Assembly (NCBI RefSeq): GCF_013256425.1
Contig: NZ_CP053906.1
Coordinates: forward strand, 29,614-93,613
Length of the DNA: 64,000 nucleotides
Direction: 5' to 3'
Source: Hymenobacter sp. BRD67
Lineage (GTDB): Bacteria > Bacteroidota > Bacteroidia > Cytophagales > Hymenobacteraceae
Shown here: positions 1-9,558 of the stretch, piece after piece
Layout of the letters: each line of letters opens with the position of its first letter
Position numbering within the stretch: the first letter of the stretch is position 1
Notes under the pieces: generated by a model
Seen by the model: only the letters and a program-made list of their open reading frames with translations
The model's database searches: none
Told to the model about the DNA's origin: nothing
Program-made: the position numbers and the translations under genes

Positions 1-49
1 TTAGCCAACAGGAGCGCTGGACAGAGCCTAGTACTGTGGGGTGGTCTAG

Positions 50-949
50 TTACGCTGGACAGTTTAGGGCGTTAAGTTGAAGAAGTTGCTGGTGAGTATG
101 ATAGGGCGTCTGGTAGTCGATGCTAGAGTACAGCCGCTCGTGATTGTAGTAGTCAAAATAGTCGGCGACGCTGGCTTGGGCATCGGCCAGGTCGGCAAAG
201 ACGGGCCGCTCGCGCAGTTCGAGCACCTCCGTTTTGAGGCGTGACCAGAGACTCTCAGCTTGCGCATTATCGTAGCAGTCGCCGCGGCGGCTCTGCGAGC
301 GCAGAGCCTGGTGGTCGTGGAGCAGCTTGCGGTACACGTTGCCGCAGTACTGCCCGCCGCGGTCGGAGTGGACAAGCAAGTCCGGTGTGGGCGGCTGAGC
401 CCAAAAAGCGCGTTGCAAGGCCGTGGTAATCAGCTCCTCGGGCATGGTGGCCATGACGTGCCAGCCCACCACCTGCTTGCTAACCATGTCCTGGTACGCG
501 CACAGATAAGCCCAGTCGCCGTTGGCCAGCGGCAGATAGGTGATATCGCTGACCCATACCTGGTTAGCTTGCGTCGGCTTGGGCTGGTTGAGTAGCCGGT
601 TCGGCGCGCAGCGCAGCCCGTGGGTCGAGTCGGTGGTGCGTGGGGTAAAGGCCTTGGGTTGCAGCGCGTGCAGGCCCCGGCGACGCATGGCCCCGCGCAG
701 GCGCTGGCGCCCGACATGGTAGCCCTTGCGGCGCAAAGCGACCTGCAGCCGGCGCGTGCCGTAGCGGCGCTTGTGTCGGCCGAAGACCTTGACCAGCGCC
801 TCTTCCCAAGCAGGCTCCTTCTCGCTACCTACTTGTTCTTGAGTTTGTTGCCATGCATAATAACCGCTGGCCGGCACCGCCACCACCTGGCAAAGCAAGC
901 GCACGGGGTACTGACTCCGCTGCGCTTCGATAAAGCGATAACGGCTCAT
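50..949 (-). CDS. IS3-family transposase OrfB (DDE integrase domain)
   Basis: 299-aa catalytic subunit. It has the HTH_21-type N-terminal helper region (about residues 40-105) and an rve integrase core: WVSDITYLP supplies the first Asp, VHSDRGGQY the second, and the Glu lies in NAQAESLWSRLKTE, followed by YYNHERLYSSIDYQTP. The length is normal for the family. The -1 frame of orfA runs directly into this frame upstream of its ATG, consistent with an OrfAB fusion made by frameshifting on the A7G run. It appears intact. Confidence 0.92.
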   Translation of the reverse strand: MSRYRFIEAQRSQYPVRLLCQVVAVPASGYYAWQQTQEQVGSEKEPAWEEALVKVFGRHKRRYGTRRLQVALRRKGYHVGRQRLRGAMRRRGLHALQPKAFTPRTTDSTHGLRCAPNRLLNQPKPTQANQVWVSDITYLPLANGDWAYLCAYQDMVSKQVVGWHVMATMPEELITTALQRAFWAQPPTPDLLVHSDRGGQYCGNVYRKLLHDHQALRSQSRRGDCYDNAQAESLWSRLKTEVLELRERPVFADLADAQASVADYFDYYNHERLYSSIDYQTPYHTHQQLLQLNALNCPA

Positions 950-1254
950 TGGTTGTCGGTCACCGAGAAGATGGCAATGGCTTTTTTTAAAATTTCGAGC
1001 TCCTGCGCTTGCCGCCGGTTGGTGGCCCGCAACTGGCGCAGTTCAGCGGCTGTGGCCGGGTCAAATTCTGCCCCCCGGGCGGCGGCCACCGGCGTGAGCG
1101 CTTCTTTTTGCCACTTGTAGAGCAGCTTAACATTGATGTTTAAGGCCCGGGCGGCGGCTTGCGTCGAGCGGCTTTCACCGGCTAGGCGCAGGGCCTCGGC
1201 CCGAAAGGCGGCGTCATAACGCCGGCGTTTAATAGGTTGAGGGCTGTCTTTCAT
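946..1254 (-). CDS. IS3-family transposase OrfA (helix-turn-helix subunit)
   Basis: 102-aa protein with the usual OrfA architecture: an N-terminal helix-turn-helix (KRRRYDAAFRAEALRLAGE... then STQAAARALNINVKLLYKWQ) followed by a leucine-zipper-like coiled coil (AAELRQLRATNRRQAQELE) and the conserved ending EILKKAIAIF. Near its 3' end the coding strand has a TTTT-A7-G run, the slippery heptamer typical of IS3-family elements, where a -1 ribosomal shift makes the OrfAB fusion transposase. Its stop codon overlaps the orfB start as ATGA. Confidence 0.9.
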   Translation of the reverse strand: MKDSPQPIKRRRYDAAFRAEALRLAGESRSTQAAARALNINVKLLYKWQKEALTPVAAARGAEFDPATAAELRQLRATNRRQAQELEILKKAIAIFSVTDNQ

Positions 1255-1376
1255 GACGTGCGAAAGATAAGACCCTATTCTGTCCAGAATTACCCGACCA
1301 CCTCAGTTTTACCCTTGCGGCCCCTATCCTCAGCTTGTAGTACTTTGCTACTGTATCTACCACCTAATCGGGTCTC

Positions 1377-1931
1377 ATGCGGCTAGTGGCTTTCCTATTC
1401 TTATTTTTTGGTGTCTGCTCCTTAGTATCTGCACAGGATAAACCAGTGGACCTCCCTGTAGACCCCATCACGCATCTTATTACCTATTCGGGCGTTGTAG
1501 AGCGTCCAGGAGTGTCCAAAACGGAACTCTATGCTCTAAGCAAGCAGTGGTTCAGCGCTTTTTTTTCTATTCCAAATGGTGAGTCTGTTTCCTTCGATGA
1601 GGCAGCGGGTACTATGGAAGGCATACAGCACCGTTACTATCGCAATAGTATTGAGGGTTCAGCCATGACTTCGACTATTATCCTTTGGTATACCGTGCGC
1701 GCAGCCGTGAAAGATGGGCAATATAGTTACGTTATTAACCAATTCCGGCTCGCAAAGTATGGGGAAAATCCTACTCCTTTCTTGCCGGCAGGACCAATTG
1801 AGGCATTCATCCTAACACATCCTGCTAATCGTATGCTGCGGGACCTTATAGAACAGCAGCGGAAACACGTAAAGGGTGCTGCGGAAAACTTCCTAGAGAA
1901 TTATAACTACGATATGAAGAGTAAGCCATGA
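1377..1931 (+). CDS. DUF4468-family secreted protein
   Basis: 184-aa protein with a clear Sec signal peptide (MRLVAFLFLFFGVCSLVSAQ, cleavage after SAQ). The mature part matches the pattern of the Bacteroidetes DUF4468 family (a TBP-like fold of unknown function): LITYSGVVERPGVSKTELY, then KQWFSAFF, and a strand-rich body. It is probably periplasmic or surface associated. It is a single gene trapped between two insertion sequences; the read-through frame of the neighbouring IS1182 transposase overlaps its last codons on the other strand. No biochemical function can be given. Confidence 0.75.
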   Translation: MRLVAFLFLFFGVCSLVSAQDKPVDLPVDPITHLITYSGVVERPGVSKTELYALSKQWFSAFFSIPNGESVSFDEAAGTMEGIQHRYYRNSIEGSAMTSTIILWYTVRAAVKDGQYSYVINQFRLAKYGENPTPFLPAGPIEAFILTHPANRMLRDLIEQQRKHVKGAAENFLENYNYDMKSKP

Positions 1932-3440
1932 AATTTTATATACTATAAACGGTGAAATACGGCTTGTAAAAAGGGCAATAGGCGCTGTCCGAGAAGGTAC
2001 GTGGCTGTTGCAAAAGAGTACTGAGCCCCAAAAAAGGTGACTGGGTTGCGGCAGGGCGATGGCCGAGCTAATCGGTTGCGGAGGAGCAGCAGCGCGTAGA
2101 TACTTCTTCAGATTGTAGGCCATGGCGGCCAAGTACATCACCTTGGCGGCCCCAGCTTGGCGTTTTTTGCTGATCTGGCGCAAGCCGTAGGAGGTGATCA
2201 GGCTGCCGAGTACGGGTTCGACCGTGGCGGCGCGCAGGCGCCGCATGCGTTTGCCTACTCGGGTAGCTAGGCGTGCTAGCATGCGGTCGTAGTGGGTTTT
2301 GTGAGGCGTGTGGTGTAAGCGTTTCTCCTTGGCCTTCTTGCCCTTACACTGTTCCCGAATGGGACAGCTCTTGCAGTCAGCGGCCTTGGCCATGTAACGT
2401 TTCTTGGCGTGTCCCTCCGAATCGACGAACACTTTGTGAAAGGTCAGTTGCTTGCCCTGACTGCAGGTATAGCTGTCACTGACAACATCATAGATAAAGC
2501 CTGTGCGCTCGGTCTTGTACATCCCATGGGCGGGGATATAGCCGGTTAGGCCGCGGGCTTCCAGTTGTTCATAATTCTCGCCCGAGCAATAACCGGCATC
2601 CGCCACGACAAGGGACATGCGCAGGCCGAAGGTCTGCAAGCGCTGCTGCGTAGCCTCCACAATGGCGAGCAAGTACCGGCTATCCCGCCTGTCAGCCAAG
2701 TCTGCATGGCTATGCGTAATAACATGCCGCGCCGCATCGACACTCACACTGGCTGTGTAGGCTAGGATGCGCGCTTTGCCCGTCTTGAAGGCAACCCGCG
2801 CATCGGGATCGGACGGACTATAATGGGTCAAGTTGCTGACGAGTTGACCCGGCTTGGTGGGCCCCACCTTGCGAATAGCCGCCTGGAAGCGCTGTAGATG
2901 CAACAAGCGCTCGGCCGAAGCGGTGATGGCTGGCGCGGTCGCGGGCCCATGGAGGTAGTTGCTTCAGCTGCTGCCAAGGAACGCTTGGGTTGCAGCCGGC
3001 TGATGGAGGCGTTGGCTTTAATGTAAGCGGAATCAATCACTTGGGTGTGCCCGCTCACTAAGGCCTGTTGCACACAGGCCCACCACGTGCGTAAAGCAGG
3101 CCTCAAAGACGGCCACAGACAGCCGCTGGCGCGTCCGGCAGACGGTACGATGACTAGGCAGCGGCTGGCCGAGCTCATAGCCGAGAAACGCGCGGATGCC
3201 GACGTGCAGGCTGGCTAGCTCGACCAGCTTGCGGTCAGACGTAATATTCTCCAAATGCTGGACTAAGAGCAACTTGACAAAGACTACGGGGTCGAGCGAG
3301 GGGCGGCCGATGGGGCTATAAAAGGGCGCCACCAAAGGCCGCACAAAGCCAAAGTCGATGCGCTGGAGCAGGCGCAGATAGACGTGGTGCGCAGGCACGA
3401 GCTTGACCAACGACGTGCCGACGGGATGGAAGCCTAGCAT
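1893..3440 (-). pseudogene. IS1182-family transposase, frameshifted
   Basis: The N-terminal DUF772 domain (LDPVVFVKLLLVQHLENI, residues 50-67 of the first piece) lies at 3033-3440; the middle (SGHTQVIDSAYIKANASI) is in a second frame at about 2900-3090; the DDE_Tnp_1 part with THYSPSDPDARV, SLVVADAGYCSGENYE and CPIREQCKGKKAKEKR is in a third frame from about 2906 downward. The first shift needs a one-base gain or two losses, the second a one-base loss. The last frame has no stop inside the element: it reads through the inverted repeat as FCNSH and continues into the flank, ending at 1893. Normal members are single ORFs of roughly 450-550 aa. Confidence 0.85.
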
Positions 3441-3487
3441 AAGCTAGCAACTTACTAACCCGCAGCAAATTGCCTTTTGCAACAGTC
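2004..3487. mobile_element. IS1182-family insertion sequence, decayed copy A
   Basis: About 1.48 kb. The ends carry inverted repeats with the core CTGTTGCAAAAG at the left (about 2005) and its complement CTTTTGCAACAG at the right (ending about 3485). ACGTG lies immediately outside both ends (1999-2003 and 3488-3492) and may be the target-site duplication, though part of it is palindromic. The transposase inside is broken in two places. A second, better preserved relative lies at 43664-45293, with ends that share the GGCTGTTGCA core. Confidence 0.75.
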
Positions 3488-3706
3488 ACGTGGGTTATGA
3501 TAAATACCTGCCTTCATACCTGAAGTTCTACTTGTAGTAAGCTTTAAGCATGAAGAGGACCATTCAATTAACCAAGATACCATTTGGTTAGTAACTATGG
3601 AGTTTGCTGTGGAACAACTCCTCCCCCTTAACGTCAGTCGATGACTGAGGGAGCTCAAGGAGCCCTGAACTGAGAGCTCTTGCCATAGCCTACGTTCGCC
3701 AGTTGA

Positions 3707-4585
3707 TTAAAAGTGCCCTGTGCGACTAATGCTCCGCAACAACTGGTTTTGTAGTAGCTGGTCGCGATATGCTCCTTCCACGGCCAGTCTGGCAGGTCCA
3801 GGTTTCCCCGTCTCTTGAATAAGGCGGTCGGCTTCCTGCCGAAGTTGCAGGGCCTTAATCATATTGTCATTGGCCTGCCCCATAGCCCGCAAGCGCTCAG
3901 CTTCCGTCATCGAGTACCGTCCTGGATTCTTCAGCGTGGCCATCAACTCAATACTCTGGGTGGTCATCTCGTCGGCAATCTTCTGGTAGTTGAAGGCCGT
4001 TTCGACGTTCTTTTTCTTGAGTACCTCTTCATAAGCATATGCCGAAGCAAAGGCTTCCTCCCGCATGTTCTTATAGTCATGGTATGTGAAGGATTGCGCC
4101 CCATTACGCCCGATGTCCAGCCCCGAGAATGCCTGGTACACGGTTTCTACGTCCGGTGCCGTGCGCCCCTGCAGTGCCTGGTGCAGCCGCTGTGCCTTGG
4201 CAATGGCGGGCATATAGTCGGGTTGAGAACTGGTATTCATGGCCATGGCCCGGCCGAACAGTTCCAACGGATTGGCATAACGCAAATCCTTTACGGATTG
4301 CACCTTGCGCAGGTCCGCCTGAATCTGCTGTTGCAGCATTAACGTCTGGCCGGTGATGTTTTTCACCTCTCCCGTGATGTCGCGGGTGACCCCGGCAATC
4401 TGCCGGGCATCCTGAATAACCTGATAGTTCTTTATGGTTTCTCCCCACTCCCGGAGTTGTCGGGCGAACTGCCCGATGTGTACGCCCATGTGAATAGGGT
4501 CATTAACCACCATCTGCGCCCGGCCTGCTGTTGCATTAGCAAGCAGGCTTAAGGTCAGGACCGTTGCTGCAAACCGATGTTGCAT
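3707..4585 (-). CDS. VirB5/TrbJ-like conjugal transfer protein
   Basis: 292 aa with an N-terminal signal peptide (cleavage near TAGRAQ, residue 24). The mature protein is long and helical, with the features of P-type TrbJ/VirB5 minor pilus proteins: VNDPIHMGVHIGQFARQLREW, then alternating helical stretches (QQQIQADLRKVQSVKDL, RLRAMGQANDNMIKALQLRQEADRLI). It would act in the periplasm as a pilus or adhesin subunit of the type IV secretion apparatus. It is the last gene of the transfer operon, about 40 bases after traM, and unlike many neighbours it is in one frame. The assignment rests on fold-level similarity and context. Confidence 0.65.
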   Translation of the reverse strand: MQHRFAATVLTLSLLANATAGRAQMVVNDPIHMGVHIGQFARQLREWGETIKNYQVIQDARQIAGVTRDITGEVKNITGQTLMLQQQIQADLRKVQSVKDLRYANPLELFGRAMAMNTSSQPDYMPAIAKAQRLHQALQGRTAPDVETVYQAFSGLDIGRNGAQSFTYHDYKNMREEAFASAYAYEEVLKKKNVETAFNYQKIADEMTTQSIELMATLKNPGRYSMTEAERLRAMGQANDNMIKALQLRQEADRLIQETGKPGPARLAVEGAYRDQLLQNQLLRSISRTGHF

Positions 4586-4589
4586 ACTT

Positions 4590-4624
4590 AAAGAAGCTAG
4601 GAAATAAGTTTATTAGGAAATAAA
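4590..4624. promoter_or_regulatory. Pair of TTATTTCCT boxes before the VirB5-like gene
   Basis: The short gap between traM and the VirB5-like gene holds two copies of AGGAAATAA (4599-4607 and 4615-4623) spaced 16 bases, i.e. TTATTTCCT on the gene strand. The same box recurs three times upstream of parA (22833, 22968, 23050). It may be a binding site for a plasmid regulator or partition protein. The function is inferred. Confidence 0.35.
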
Positions 4625-6002
4625 TTAGCGCGTGCTGCTGGTAGTGGTCGCACCGGTAGTCAGGAGTATGGGGTAGCCGTCGGGCAGGCGCACGTCGCGC
4701 AGCTTCTGGCGCGGCGTTGAGGTCCGGCTTACTATGGCTGCAGCCACCCGACCACCCACGCCGACTACCGAGTTAGCGGCCGACGCGGTGCGGTCAATAG
4801 CCAGGCCCACTTCCTGGGCGCCAATGGCCCGGGCGTCATTGAGGGGGTTATCACCGGCGGGTAATGGCTGGCGCTTCTGCGGGTCTATCATGAGGCCAGG
4901 CAGGTAGTGATAGTCGAAGATTTCAGCCGCCACCCGTGTAGGTCCCAGGCGGCTGATATTAATGGCCACGTGGTTAGATTCTACGCTGGCGATGCCGGCA
5001 AAGACCAGATTCTTCGGGAAAGTCTGCCCGCTGATAACGGCATCTTCTACCAGGCGAAGCAGCACTACCGAACCAGTACGCACCTTCTGCTCCCCGTTCA
5101 CCACTGCCTTGTAAAAGATTTCAGGTAGTAGCTCGACCTGAGTAGAATTAGTCGAGGCGTAACTATAAGAACCAGCTTTGATGGTGCCAAACGCATCGGT
5201 GACCGGTATGCCTTCCGTTGGCGAAGTGGTAGCACCAGCGGTGCGAAGGACCGCCCGACGGTCAAAGTAGCGGCGGCCGGTCATCTGCTCATACGCAGTG
5301 CGGGAAGCAGCCGGGGCAGCATCCAGCATGTCCAGCACGTCGTCATTTTGCTCATAGGGCACGCCATCGGCCGCCGTGCGGGGCCGGGCACTGGCTCGCA
5401 GACGTCGACGTGGGTCGGCATTGCCGTTGCTACTCCGGTTACTGGTCTGCACGAGCGGTATGCGCACGGCCCGGTACGCCCCGGTCTGTGCATCCACGGC
5501 CGTCATCTCCGTCGAATCAGGCGGCGGCAACGCGGCCCGGGCCTGCCGCTCGGCGGCCGCCAGCGCGGTGCGGCGGCGCAAGGCAGCCTGGCCTACGGTA
5601 TCCACGGCGAGGCCACCGGCCAACTGGTCCGGCGTGGGGACTGCCCCCGGCAGCTGCCCGCCGGCCTGGCGCGCGGCGGCCTGCTTTAGCTCGATAACGT
5701 CTGTGGGGCGGGCGCGGCGGCGGGGGTGGCGGGGCAATGCTGGGCTCCATGTTTTGGGAAGTAGCTGCCACCGGGTTGGCTTGTTGCGCTACTTCCTGCG
5801 AAAGGGAGCGGGCGTAGAAAAACAGCGTTACCGCCACCAGCAGGCCGATGCCGACCAGCAGCGGCAGCCAGTGCCGGCGGGCCAGCTCGCCCACCGAAGG
5901 GCGCGGCGGAGTAACAGGGGGAGAAGCATTGCCGGCCGCCGGCGGTTCGGTAGCAGGGGATTCGCCGGCAGGATACACCGGCTGCATGTTGGGCTCGGGC
6001 AT
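4625..6002 (-). CDS. traM: Conjugative transfer protein TraM (frame-corrected)
   Basis: The N-terminal part (from 6002) has a cytoplasmic proline-rich segment, a single membrane helix (HWLPLLVGIGLLVAVTLFFY, about residues 43-62) and a second proline run. At the C-rich stretch near 5705-5735 the frame changes; the second frame supplies the long periplasmic domain typical of Bacteroidetes TraM: DVIELKQAAARQAGG, LPEIFYKAVVNGEQKV, SGQTFPKNLVFAGIASV and the C-terminal DVRLPDGYPILLT. The net shift equals two one-base losses in the C tracts or one gain. TraM is a VirB10-like core component spanning the inner membrane. Combined length is about 460 aa, within the family range. traN lies 10 bases upstream. 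Confidence 0.85.
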
Positions 6003-6012
6003 GGGGAAGGTG

Positions 6013-6939
6013 TTAAATGGCTGCTGCCGTGTTGATAACTTTGCTGGGTACTTTCAGCACCAGCACCCGGGCCCCGAACTTCTCGCGGAGCGTGATTTCA
6101 AGGTGGCCCCGGTCGGTGGCCGCGTACAGGGGCACGGCGTAGAGCAAGTAGCCTGTGGCCCGGGCCGGAATGGTCTGGCTGGCTTCCCTACCCGCCGGCG
6201 TGAGCGGGCGCTGGGCTTCGTTCTTCTTCTTACCCAGAAACTTCTTGCGCGAGTTTTCTACCAGTTCGAAGTCGGTGAAGTCCACGGCGTAATCAATGGT
6301 TGTGGTGTTGCGCAGCTTCAGGCGCAGGTAAGTGAAATCCTTGTCGTTACGCACGTTAGCCAGCGAGAGCACCAGGTCGTTATCGGCGGTACGCAGCCCG
6401 CTGCTGTCGGCGTGCTTGGCAGCGGCCAGCTTGGCCAGCCGAGCCTCGGCCAGCTCCCGCTTTTCCTGTCCCTGGTTCAGGGCCAGCGCGTCATCCACCC
6501 CGGCGCCGTTGCGGGCATTGCCGGCGCTCACACCCAGCTCGCCGCCATCCTGAAAATCGTAGAGCTGCAGTACCGGCCGGCCCGTGTACACCAAATGCCC
6601 CATCCAGTAGCGCGAGCCGTAGCGCACTAAGATGGGCGTGGGCGGCGGGTTGCGGCGGCGGGCGCGCACGAACACCGCGTTGGTTTCAATCTTAACCAGG
6701 TAGTGCGGTGCCTGACCTACGTCGACCAGCGACACCGGGCCAGGAAACACCAAGTACGTGGTGGATGAGTCGGAAACAGCTATTTCCAGCTGCATTTTCG
6801 GCGCTACGTTGGCCGGATGAGGCGTCGCGGGAGCGGCCACGCTGGCCACCAAAGGCCGACTGGCTTGAGCGAGCACGGAGAACGGCAGCAGGGCGAGCAG
6901 CGAACAAGCTGCCAGGGAGGAGGATAAACGCATGAGCAA
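6013..6939 (-). CDS. traN: Conjugative transfer protein TraN (DUF4138)
   Basis: 308 aa with a signal peptide (cleavage near SVLAQA, residue 26). The body matches the DUF4138/TraN family: a beta-rich VirB9-like domain with STTYLVFPGPVSLVDVG, then HYLVKIETNAVF, a charged linker, and a second beta domain (DFTYLRLKLRNTTTIDYAVDFTDFEL, then ATGYLLYAVPLYAATDRGHLEI). It is expected to form the outer-membrane-proximal part of the mating channel with TraM. It sits between traK and traM, the canonical order, and is in one frame. Confidence 0.88.
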   Translation of the reverse strand: MLMRLSSSLAACSLLALLPFSVLAQASRPLVASVAAPATPHPANVAPKMQLEIAVSDSSTTYLVFPGPVSLVDVGQAPHYLVKIETNAVFVRARRRNPPPTPILVRYGSRYWMGHLVYTGRPVLQLYDFQDGGELGVSAGNARNGAGVDDALALNQGQEKRELAEARLAKLAAAKHADSSGLRTADNDLVLSLANVRNDKDFTYLRLKLRNTTTIDYAVDFTDFELVENSRKKFLGKKKNEAQRPLTPAGREASQTIPARATGYLLYAVPLYAATDRGHLEITLREKFGARVLVLKVPSKVINTAAAI

Positions 6940-6954
6940 GAACAGGGGCAGAGG

Positions 6955-7698
6955 TTAATGGGCGGGTTGGGAGGTGGCTGGGGTTGGCGCGGTGGGAGCC
7001 GGTTGCGTCAGGGGTACGCCGGCCGCTTCGGCTTCTTCGCGCAGCTTGCGCTGGCGGGCCTGCTCCTGGTCGCGCAGCTGGTCTTTTTCCTGCTGCGTTA
7101 CGGGTGGGTTGTAGGCGATGAAGTCGAAGTCGGTGATGAGCAGCCCGAAGGGGTTGGCATCGGAGCGGTCGGTTTCAACCAGGGCGAACTTGGCCCCCAG
7201 CGGCTTGCTCTGGCTTTGCTGGTCGCCGATAAACACCGTCTGCTTGATGTAGGCGCGGCCGGTGATGGGCCGGTGGTTCAGGTCCAGGTGAATGCTGTCC
7301 ACGGTCACGGCCTGGCGGGCGCCGTAACGGATGTAGTTCTGGAGTACCTGGCCGCGCTGGAAACTCTCGAACAGAAAGCGCCCGCCCCGCTCTTCAATCA
7401 AGGGCAGGCCCGCGTCGAGGTTGTGCTTGAAAGAGTACTGGTCGTGGCCGAACATGGTCAGCAGAAAGGTCTTCACCAGGTTGCGGGCCTCGAAGGACGT
7501 GTGGCCCGTGCCGCGGCCTAACTGGGCCGAAAAGGAGCCGGTGTCACTCACCACGTACACGCGCTGGCCGGTGGATTCGTAGGCGCGGTAGAGCAGCGCG
7601 CCGGAAGCGACGGTCACCACGCCCAGCAGCGCCAGCGCGGATAGCGCCATGGTGCGCATGGTGATAAAAGTCTTGTTCAGGTCCTGGACTGAGTTCAT
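6955..7698 (-). CDS. traK: Conjugative transfer protein TraK (VirB8-like)
   Basis: About 247 aa. A short cytoplasmic tail (MNSVQDLNKTFITMRTM) precedes one membrane helix (ALSALALLGVVTVASGALLY) and a periplasmic domain with the TraK pattern QRVYVVSDTGSF, FLLTMFGHDQYSF, NHRPITGRAYIKQ and LLITDFDFIAYNPPVT. The C-terminus is a charged helix (EKDQLRDQEQARQRKLREEAE) and a proline-rich tail. I chose the ATG at 7698, which gives the usual family N-terminus; an in-frame start at 7755 would add 19 residues. TraK is a structural inner-membrane component of the mating pore. Confidence 0.87.
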   Translation of the reverse strand: MNSVQDLNKTFITMRTMALSALALLGVVTVASGALLYRAYESTGQRVYVVSDTGSFSAQLGRGTGHTSFEARNLVKTFLLTMFGHDQYSFKHNLDAGLPLIEERGGRFLFESFQRGQVLQNYIRYGARQAVTVDSIHLDLNHRPITGRAYIKQTVFIGDQQSQSKPLGAKFALVETDRSDANPFGLLITDFDFIAYNPPVTQQEKDQLRDQEQARQRKLREEAEAAGVPLTQPAPTAPTPATSQPAH

Positions 7699-7770
7699 GA
7701 GTAAGTCGAAGAAGTTGGGTGATAGAAAGGAGCGGAGCCGCCCAGGGATTTTCACCCCACTGCCCCTTTG

Positions 7771-8448
7771 TTAGAGCGGCAGGTACACCATTTTTCGGGC
7801 GTCGGGCGTACCCAGGGGATTATGGTAGGGATACAGCACCAGGCTGGCGCGCTGGCCAGCGGCGGGCGTCGTGGCATAGGCATACAGCACTCCGCGCACG
7901 GTTACTTCGCGCCACGGTCTCATGCTGATGGTAGCGTCACCGGCTTGACCAGGAAGGGTTACGCCCGGCTCGCGGAGCGTGAAGCTGGCCAATGTATCGG
8001 AGGCCCAAGGTCCATCCAGCGCCATCTCGGTGGGTATCTTCTCCCTGGGCGCGTAGCCCACCGGGTGCCATTTAAGGACTGCTTCGAAGGGCAGCCGGTA
8101 CCCGGGGGCCACCGGTGGGTAGTTGCCCTTGATGGACCGCCACAGAATGGGTAGCTGTAGGATAGCGGGCTCCGCCGCATCCGCAGCTTTAACTGAAACA
8201 AGCTGCAGGTAGCCATCCTTGGGCAGGAGCTGCTCCACGGCGAGGCGCAAATCAATTGGCTTATCAGGCGCCAGTCGGGGTGGCTTGGTGGTAGCGAGTT
8301 TCCAGGCGGCTTCACGTGCCTTGGCTTCGGGCGAGTTCGCACCGGCGGTGGCTACCTGCTGGAGCGCATCGTCCGCTTTCTCGTTATCACTCTTGCATCC
8401 GGTAAGAAGCATGCCTGCGCTTAGCAGGCTGAAAAGAAGCTGTTTCAT
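7771..8448 (-). CDS. Predicted lipoprotein in the transfer operon
   Basis: 225 aa starting with a lipoprotein signal peptide: MKQLLFSLLSAGMLLTGC, with lipobox LTGC giving acylated Cys18, followed by KSDNEK. The rest is a soluble mixed domain (VSVKAADAAEPAILQLPILW, PFEAVLKWHPVGYAPREKIP, ATISMRPWREVTVRGVLYAY) that I do not recognise. It lies between traJ (13 bases upstream) and traK, where many Bacteroidetes systems have variable genes. An accessory, VirB7-like or entry-exclusion role is possible but is only inferred from position. Confidence 0.6.
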   Translation of the reverse strand: MKQLLFSLLSAGMLLTGCKSDNEKADDALQQVATAGANSPEAKAREAAWKLATTKPPRLAPDKPIDLRLAVEQLLPKDGYLQLVSVKAADAAEPAILQLPILWRSIKGNYPPVAPGYRLPFEAVLKWHPVGYAPREKIPTEMALDGPWASDTLASFTLREPGVTLPGQAGDATISMRPWREVTVRGVLYAYATTPAAGQRASLVLYPYHNPLGTPDARKMVYLPL

Positions 8449-8460
8449 CGTGGTAAGTGG

Positions 8461-9558
8461 TTAGCGCCGCCGGCGGGTGGGAGCGCCCGAATTGCCGGCG
8501 GACATGGTGGGAAGGTCGGCCGAGGCGGAGCCTGAGGGAGCATTGCCAGCGCCTCCGGCGTGGCCGCCGCCTGCTTTATCCGGGCCAAAGCCCAGTTTGC
8601 GGCCCAGCGCCCCGCTGGCCCGCCGCCGAAGGCACCGGGAAATGCTACTCCGCTGACGGCGCCGGCTGCACCGGCTACGGCCCCGCTAAACATGCCCACG
8701 AAGCCCTGCACGGTCGAGGAGCCAATGAGAAAGCTGGTCAGCCAGGGCACCATGCAGTAGAGGATGACAAAGCCGATGGAATTGATGAGGTAGGTTACAT
8801 CATTAGCATAAGCACTCGGGGTCATGCCGGTGGGCAGCAGCACGTTGCCCGTGGCCGGGCGAGTAGCCGCGTAGTTAGCGTAGATGGTATCCAGCAGGGA
8901 GTAGGTCAGCGACCAGAACTGCACGGCCATGAAATTCTGCAGCCACTGCTTGCCCAGCTGCGCGAAGGGGGCAGCGCCGACAGGCAAATGGCGATGGGCC
9001 CGCTCACGTACAGGAAGGCCACGATGTATTGGCGCACCATGACCAGCACCTGCCGGATGAGCACGACGGTGCTGGTCGTGAAGAGTTCGGTGAGCAGGTT
9101 GAGCAGGGAAAAGTTGGTGAGCTTATCCCAAATAGATGTGATGGCCCCTATCTGCTCATTGACAAAGCCCGCCGTGTTCGTCGCCGTGTCGGGCGCTACG
9201 GAGGAGGCCCCCGCCGGATTGGTCAGCCCCTGTAAGGCCTCGGCAATAAATCCGGGGTTTGCCGGGCCACCAGGCTGGAAAATGCGCCGATGGCTCCCCC
9301 AATCAAGTCCATGAAGTCCCGGTAGAAGAACAGGATGAAGTACACGAACAGGGCCTTGAGCAGGGGCGAGAAATCCAGGCGCAGCTGCCCGCCCTGCAGG
9401 TAGCCCCGGCCCACGGTATAAAGCAGCGCCACCGAGAGAAACGGCGGAATCAGGTAGAGCTGACACGCCTGCAGCACCTTGCGTAGGGCCCCTTCCGCCG
9501 CCGTGATAAAGTCGGTGTCCAGGTCCATGCCGACCAGTAGAAACAGCGGCCCGCTCAT
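8461..9558 (-). CDS. traJ: Conjugative transfer protein TraJ (frame-corrected)
   Basis: Polytopic VirB6-like membrane protein. It starts MSGPLFLLVGMDLDTDF at 9558, overlapping the traG stop as ATGA. Membrane segments include LYLIPPFLSVALLYTVG, LKALFVYFILFFYRDFMDLI, TVVLIRQVLVMVRQYIVAFL and VILYCMVPWLTSFLI. Three apparent one-base losses interrupt it: near 9255 (CCCC run), near 8970 (CCCCC run) and near 8600-8640. After correction the C-terminus is a glycine/alanine-rich tail ending in RRRR at 8461, and the protein is about 366 aa, normal for TraJ. The end is less certain than the start. Confidence 0.82.

Larger units (their letters stand above)
37..1305. mobile_element. IS3-family insertion sequence, copy A
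   Basis: Complete-looking element of about 1.27 kb carrying orfA and orfB on the minus strand. The terminal inverted repeats are imperfect: the left end begins TGGGGTGGTCTAG and the right end, read inward, begins TGAGGTGGTCGGG; both share CTGGACAG about 18 bases further in. Related ends are seen at 51107 and 56848, so this plasmid has been hit repeatedly by this group. I could not find a clean target-site duplication; the left boundary may be off by one or two bases. Confidence 0.85.
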